64,000 nt of DNA from assembly GCA_036346395.1 (NCBI GenBank), contig CM070602.1, forward strand, positions 19,787,098 through 19,851,097, written 5' to 3'. Numbering within the stretch: the first letter of the stretch is position 1; the number at the start of each line of letters is the position of its first letter. Of this stretch, positions 58,114 through 64,000 are shown piece by piece. The position numbers and the translations under genes are program-made. The notes under the pieces were generated by a model. That model saw only the letters and a program-made list of their open reading frames with translations. It was not told the DNA's origin and did not search any database. This DNA comes from Hsuehochloa calcarea (lineage: Eukaryota; Streptophyta; Magnoliopsida; Poales; Poaceae).

Positions 58114-60532
58114 TGTAATACTCGAAAATAATTTTAATAATCGCGTCTTAAGGGCCTGAGAGTAATTAATTTAATAGTAACAATAAATAATTAATTAAAA
58201 AGCGTCTTAAGGGCTTGTGCGTAATTAAATAAAAGAATTTGTGAAAAATAGAATTTTCGAATTTTATGAGATATATAAATAGATTTGTGGTTTTCTAGAA
58301 ACCCTAGCCTTTTAGTCTTTTTTTCCACCGCGCCTCCACATTTTCTTCTCCGGTAGCCATCAAGTTACGCTTGTCGCGCCCCTTCTCTTCTTGCCGATCT
58401 CTGCGGCGCCGATTGCTGAGCTGACAATGACCAAGCTCTCTTGGCTTTTTTTCGTTGTCGCTTTGTGCTTGCTGGTGGCTCTGCTATTGCTTTGCTTTTT
58501 CTTGTTTTTTTCTTGCATTGTCAAGATCGCAATGCACCGGCCAATTTCGCGTCAATTGCGCATTCTTATCGATCTGCTTTCTTGTTTGTTAATTTGCATG
58601 CCCGCTGAACGCCGTCTTCTTATTTGTGATTGCGGCTTCTTTGTTGGCGATCGGTTTGTCTTCTTTGTTAGCGATCTGCATTTGTTTGCCATTCTGAGTT
58701 TCTTTCTCCTGCATTCTTTGCTTTCTTTCTTTGAAATTTGCTGCTGCTTGATTGTCAAGCGGCGGAGCCTGCCGCGTGGAGACTGCCGACTACTGATTTT
58801 CCGGCCGAGCCGAGCTACTGCCGCGTGGAGGTTTGTTGCATGTTTTCCTCTGGTTTGCTAGACGCTGTTAATTAGAGACTATAATTGAGATTAATTAGAG
58901 AGGGTTAGAATTTACGATCGAAGAGGCGAATAATAGATCTATTTAGTCTGTTTGTTACGTTGAACGAATTGTTCGGGTACCTTATTGGCGAATGTTGAAA
59001 ATATCGTCTACTAGTTAATTGTAGATAATTTCGATATCTTTCTATAGCATTTTTAAACCTGTCAATCGGATAAGTAGATTTCGAGATATGATTCTGAGAA
59101 GGCCGCTGTTTTTAGGGTTAACGTCTTTCGGCGCTGTTTTGGTAGACTGTAAATTAAAAATAGAAAATAGCTTAATTAGTGTTTTGATCTACATGAAAGT
59201 GGTAGATAATTGTCCAATGGTTCTGTAGAATCTGAGAACGCGAATTTTGGTTGAGTAAAACAAAAGTTATGAAATTAGGAGACCGCTGTCCCGAGCGGAC
59301 AGACCGACTTTCGGGCTAAATACGGAGGGTTAGATGATTTAATTAGAAGTCTTCGTAATCTAAGAAAATGTGGAGAATTTTATAAAGAATCCAGAATGGG
59401 GTGGTTTGTGGTGATCGGACTTTCGAGTCAAAAGTTACGTTCGTTTTAGTACCGAGACCGCTATGGGTAGCTTTTCGGTACCGGAGTAACGTGGTATATT
59501 TAGGGACGTGTAGGAGCGATGTATATTGATTGCTATTCTTGTTGCTGTAATTTGTATTGAAGTTGGTGTATTTAATATAGGAGAGGCGTCGTGCTTGTTG
59601 CCGTCTTCTAATCAAATCGTGCGTCGCTGCTAGTAAAGGCAAGTGCATGGTAGACAGCGATCAATGATCGATCACTGTTTTCTTTATCTTCTATTACCAT
59701 TATTGTTGTGCTTTTATTTGGTTTAATTGCAAACAATGAATTGGTATGTTTATATCTTGGTCGACAAGCATGATGAAAGTTGGATATGATGTTTATGATG
59801 GAGTTTGCATGTGTGCATTCATAAGCATATTTACATAAGAGAAGGTGATCATGATTGATCACAACTCCACGGGAGTGGAGGAGGTCCCCGATCCTTGAGG
59901 AGGAACGGGCTTGAGAGTGAATGTTGTCGCGAGCATTCACTCACGCTATACTGATATCTGTGAAAAGAAGTGCATGTGGACATATAGAATAGAGTTGCAT
60001 TGATATTTGAGATTAATGAATGAGAATGTGAATGGAAGTGCATGTGATGATAATGAAGTTATTGAATGCTGTTGATTTATTATTGTTCGTTGTTTATGGA
60101 TGTATTTGCTGAGTCGTGGACTCACCCTTGCTCTACTGTTGTTTTTAGGTGATCTTCGAGGATGCCGTAGTTGAGAGCGAGTAGAGCACATGGACATCAC
60201 ATGATCATTCGCCATGATAATCTTTTCATTCAATATTGGTTTACACTTGGACATGTTAGTTATTGAATAATGTTTAGGATATCATTTGGACTAGACTATT
60301 TGCTTTATTAATTTGGATTCATTGGGTGATGCTGCTTTGGTTAATTTGCCTGGTCATTATTTCCCATTGCTTATTTATTGTCGTTTGATCCATAGTTATG
60401 CTTGTTCTTTTGTGATCCATTGGTATGATTAACATTGTTGTCTTGCTGAAATTTTTATAGTGTGTCGATAATTATTAGTTTAAAGAGTAGTGTGGTGGCA
60501 TTCTAGGCTCAGTGTTGGGCTGGGGTGTTACA
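58114..60532 (+). repeat. Gypsy LTR 3
   Basis: About 2419 bp. Its 3' two thirds match LTR 1 more closely than LTR 2 does (for example GGATGCCGTAG and GGCTGGGGTGTTACA are shared). TATA box at 58272-58279. Confidence 0.92.
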
Positions 60533-60537
60533 CCAAC

Positions 60538-61545
60538 TTACAACACAACCAATGGTGAAAACATAACATGTTAGAGACCTCCTCTTGTCCAAACCACCAG
60601 CATAATCAGAGTCAACATAACCAACAAGTTCATCTCTAGAATTCCCAAACTACAAACAAGTATTAGAAGTGCCACGCAAATATATGAAAATACACTGAAC
60701 TACTTTCCAATGCTCTTTTCCAGGATTAGCCATGTATCTATTGATAACACTTAGTGCATTAGATAAATCAGAACGAGAACAAACCATGGCATACATAAGA
60801 AAACCAACTGCACTAGAATATGGAACTCTAGACATGTACTCAATATCATAATCTGACTTAGTACATAAGGATGAAGATAATCTGAAATGGGAAGCTAATG
60901 GAGTACTCACTGGTTTTGCATCATGCATATTAAAACGACGAAGGACCTTCTCAATATAACCTTGTTGACTAAGGTATAACTTGCCAGATTGCCTCTCTCT
61001 AATAATCTCCATGCCAAGAATTTTCTTTGCTACACCTAGGACCTTCATCCCAAATTCATTACTCAATTATGCTTTTAGTTTTGTTATTTCTGACTTATCT
61101 TTTGTAGCATTCAATATATCATCAACATAGAGAAGCAAATAAATAGATAAATCATTAACAATCTTTAAATAAATACAGCTATCATAATCAGACCGCTTAA
61201 AATCATGAGAGAGCATAAATGAGTCAAATCTCTTGTACCATTACCTAGGAAATTGATTCGAATAATAAATATATTTCTTTAATGTACAAATAAGGTGTTC
61301 TTTTCCAGGAATAACAAAACCCTTAGGTCGGTCCATATAAATGTCTTCTTCTAACTCTCCATGTAAGAATGCAGTTTTAACATCTAATTGCTCAAGTTCA
61401 TAATCATGCATAGTAACAATACCGGGCAAAGTGCGAATAGAACTATGCTTCACAACTGGAGAAAAGACATCACTAAAATCAATACCTAGAATCTGACTAT
61501 AAACTTTAGCAACCAACCTTGCTTTATACCTTACTGGTTCATTTT
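60538..61545 (-). pseudogene. Copia reverse transcriptase region, broken
   Basis: Minus strand from 61545: VRYKARLVAK, FSDVFSPVVKHSSIRTL, LEQLDVKTAFLHGELEEDIY and the catalytic YVDD at 61129-61118, then a TAA at 61069-61067, KKILGMEIIRERQSGKLYLS and YSSAVGFLMYAMVCSRSDLS. The motifs are in the copia order leading to RNase H. Frameshifts lie near 61250 and 60650. The gypsy array interrupts it after VVSW in the linker before STTEAEYM. Confidence 0.88.
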
Positions 61546-64000
61546 AACATCCCAATTTTCTAAGCTTTTGAAAATATTTTATTAGTTAGTAGTTGGAAAA
61601 TTCACCATCTGCATTTTATTTGAATTTTAAATTAAAGCTTAATATGGACTTTTAGCATTAAAATAATTTAATATAATTAATTCCAACATCAACAATTATT
61701 AAAACTTTTTTATTTGGATTCTATGTGCTTGGATATATTTTTGATTTTTCTAAAAAAATTCTGAGTTTATTTGCTATTTTATAATTACTATTTGTATTTT
61801 CTTTATTTTCTAAAATAGGAAAACTATTTAAAATCTCAGAATAGCAAATGGGCCGAAACCCAACCATATTTCCCACCAGCCCATCACTGTGCGGCCCGGT
61901 CGCCCGCACGCGCCCCGCCTTCGACTGACATGCGGGCCCAGCATGTCAGCGTCCCTCTCTCTCTCTCTCGGCCGCATGCTCACCCCCCCCACGAGTCAGC
62001 CACAACCGCACCGTTTGCCACGCGAACTCGCGCGAGCCTTCGATACTAACGTGTGGGCCCGACCAAATCACTATTCTTCGTCCCTGATTCTGTTTCGATC
62101 CGAGTTGCGCCGCTGTGTGGGCCTTCCTCGCCGTAACCACCTCGGACTCTCCCGAGTCTCGGGTATAAATAGAGAGGTAGCCCTTGGCGTCCGCACCTCA
62201 ACCCTAGCTGCCTCAGTGCTGGAGCCGAACCCTAGCCGCCGGAAAAGCTCGAAGAAGGATCTGCGCGCCGCAACTCCAACGAGCGATTCTGCCGAAACTG
62301 GAGCCGCCTGAGCCTCGTGGTCTGCACCTTCAGCATCGCAAGAGTGAAGGCTTCATCCTGGTCGCCTTCACTTCACCGGAGCGTTGTCGTAACCTTACTC
62401 CTGTCGAGCCCGTGACTTCGCCGTCGCTTCAACCTCGCCGCTGGCCTTCCCAATAGTTCTCTTGTGCCCGTTAGAGCATCATTGAGTTCGCGTGAGACTC
62501 CTCTACCCACTGGAACCACTCACGCCGATGAGCCGCCATTGTCGCGGTTGCCATCGTGCCTAGAGCGAGTCGCGTCGATCACGACGACGTGTCGTGGGCA
62601 CGTGCGACCACATCGACTTCGGCGTTTGCGTGTCGCGTGCGTGAAGCCATGTCAGCCGCCACGTGTGCGCTTGTGTGGCATAGTCCACAAAACCGTAGAT
62701 CCATCCAGTATAAACCCAGTCCATCGTAAGCCGTTCCTATGACAGTGGACCTCTTTGCCAGGTGCACTGTTCCGTATACGCGTGAACCCGTAGACCAGAG
62801 CCCATCTCCGTGGACCCAGTCTATGGACTGTGGGACCCACATGTCAGCCACTGTAGCCTTTTTCTCGAGATTTATTTTAATTCCAAAATTACCTCACTGA
62901 CGTCAGCTCACGTCATAATCCTGATTTTCAGTAGAAAAATAATTCGAATAATTCCAGAAATTTCAATTTAGGTTATTTCTTTAGTTTTGATATTCCAAAG
63001 GTCATATCTTCTTCATCCGAACTCCGATTGAGCCCATTCAAATTCCTAAATTCATCTAAATTTGAGCTCTATTTATTTGAGATTTTTATTTAGTTTTTAG
63101 AGTTTTGTTTTCTCTTTGTTATATATTTAACTATTTTATTTATTTCGTTTGTGAGTAAACATTAATTCTTGGGGACTTTTAAAGAAGGAGTGCACCAAGA
63201 TCAAGACCAGTACCTAGACCTATTCAAAGGAAAGTTATCCCTTTAATCATATTGAACCCAGTTTTTAAAATAGTTTGATTCAAATTATTGCATTCAATCT
63301 CAAGTATTTATTTAAATACTTTTGGGTTTAGTTATTAATAAAATTTGTTACATTCACCTTGTCTATTGTTATTTTATAATCTTTTGTCACCCTAGATTGG
63401 TTCATTACTAGTTGGTATTATCATAGCACCAACGTGGGTTGGTTAGATACGAGTAGATTGCTTAGTCATGCAACGAGTTATCATCTTATGTGAGTTGCAA
63501 ATATAAACTTGACTAAGTGATTATGGAATGGTGTGATAAAGTTGTGTGCGCTGTGTGCTGTTACTCGTTGATAATATGTGTTGCGCTTAACAAACAGGGT
63601 GGGAAAAGATTTAGACTGAGGCAAGTGGTGGATACTGTGTGATATGGTGGAAGCTGTGTGCATGGGAATATTGGTCTATGTGATATTAGTTAGAAATTAG
63701 AAGTCTTGCCTTGGTCAATTAAGGACTTAACTTTATGCGCCATTGAATTGAGCTTTCCGTACAACCACATGCCTGATAGGATGGGCCTAACTTAGTAGGT
63801 TATGGAGTCCGACATTGACAACTCAGGTTGTAGGTTAGACTGTGTGCCATGGTAGAGGTGTGTTTCTCACATCATGGGACGGTTCGCGCGTCCATATCCA
63901 ACAGTGTGTGTCCTATCAAGAGCTGTGCGCATAAATTGGACGACGGTAAAGCACATCGGGAGTGTCAATGCTTCAGATAAAGTTCTGAAAAGTTTTGATA
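61546..64000 (+). mobile_element. Gypsy-type LTR, running off the window
   Basis: Coding sequence of copia stops abruptly at about 61545 and TTTTAACATCCCAATTTT follows, resembling the TGTAACATCCC start of grass gypsy LTRs. TATAAAT at 62164-62170 in GGGTATAAATAGAGAGG is a plausible promoter, followed by a GC-rich leader with AACCCTAGCCGCC. CCGTACAACCACATG near 63760 is shared with the old LTR near 27245. The 3' end is outside the window; the exact 5' edge is inferred. Confidence 0.55.

Larger units (their letters stand above)
45270..60532 (+). mobile_element. Ty3/gypsy tandem array: LTR-internal-LTR-internal-LTR
   Basis: 15,263 bp bounded by TGTAATACTC at 45270 and GGTGTTACA at 60532, with a single 5-bp duplication CCAAC on the outside (45265-45269, 60533-60537). 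Three LTRs of about 2.4 kb alternate with two ~4.0 kb internal regions. The primer-binding site and C-terminal integrase remnant give plus orientation and the Ty3/gypsy class. No complete gag or pol remains, so the element is non-autonomous. Confidence 0.93.
44312..61545 (-). mobile_element. Ty1/copia retrotransposon (3' half), host of nested insertions
   Basis: Minus-strand order: reverse transcriptase at 61545-60538, RNase H resuming at 45264 and ending at TAG 44695, a polypurine tract reading AAGGTGGAGAT, and a 3' LTR at 44586-44312. It is interrupted by a gypsy array (45270-60532), a hAT MITE (44824-45022) and, on its 5' side, a gypsy-type LTR from about 61546. The gag, protease, integrase and 5' LTR would lie beyond the window. 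Confidence 0.85.

Overview
The window is nuclear DNA from a plant, and everything recognisable points to a grass. It holds two intact multi-exon host genes whose proteins match the grass versions known to me (a plastid PrfB3 and a PR-2-type GH17 beta-1,3-glucanase). They sit in a dense, nested set of grass-type transposable elements: hAT, Mutator-like, Stowaway, Tourist, L1-type LINE, Ty1/copia and Ty3/gypsy. The species cannot be named from sequence alone. No bacterial operon, CRISPR array or rRNA/tRNA gene was seen.

Layout. 1-6.7 kb: a possible host-gene exon (118-294) and a possible 3' exon (6401-6715) flank a ~5.4 kb element with ~0.8 kb terminal inverted repeats. The element carries broken minus-strand genes (a GRF zinc finger, a coiled-coil protein and a third ORF) and a 62-bp tandem array. 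6.9-12.7 kb: PrfB3 on the minus strand in six exons; its fourth intron contains a 1.8 kb hAT derivative with a perfect 8-bp target duplication and its third intron a smaller hAT-like element. 12.86-20.8 kb: a decayed plus-strand LINE inserted just upstream of PrfB3. Its ORF1 is split by a 4.24 kb hAT element (12951-17190) with target duplication TCCCTACC and a broken transposase gene.

20.8-28.4 kb: old LTR-type sequence split by a 4.08 kb solo LTR (21746-25821, target duplication CCCAG). 28.4-37.7 kb: mostly gene-free, with an unrecognised 96-aa ORF and small MITEs. 37.7-42 kb: the beta-1,3-glucanase gene, two exons around a 3.17 kb intron that contains a Stowaway MITE. 43.1-43.6 kb: a LINE 3' fragment.

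44.3-61.5 kb: a minus-strand Ty1/copia element broken in three places: by a 199-bp hAT MITE, by a 15.26 kb Ty3/gypsy array with the structure LTR-internal-LTR-internal-LTR between a single pair of CCAAC duplications, and by another gypsy-type LTR running from about 61.55 kb to the end of the window.

The two host genes do not form a pathway: PrfB3 acts in the chloroplast on petB mRNA stability and the glucanase is a secreted wall/defence hydrolase. The rest is a transposon stratigraphy whose order can be read from the target duplications. The most unusual signals are the tandem gypsy array, copy differences in that array that concentrate at CTG/CAG sites, and the long-TIR element with a GRF zinc-finger gene.
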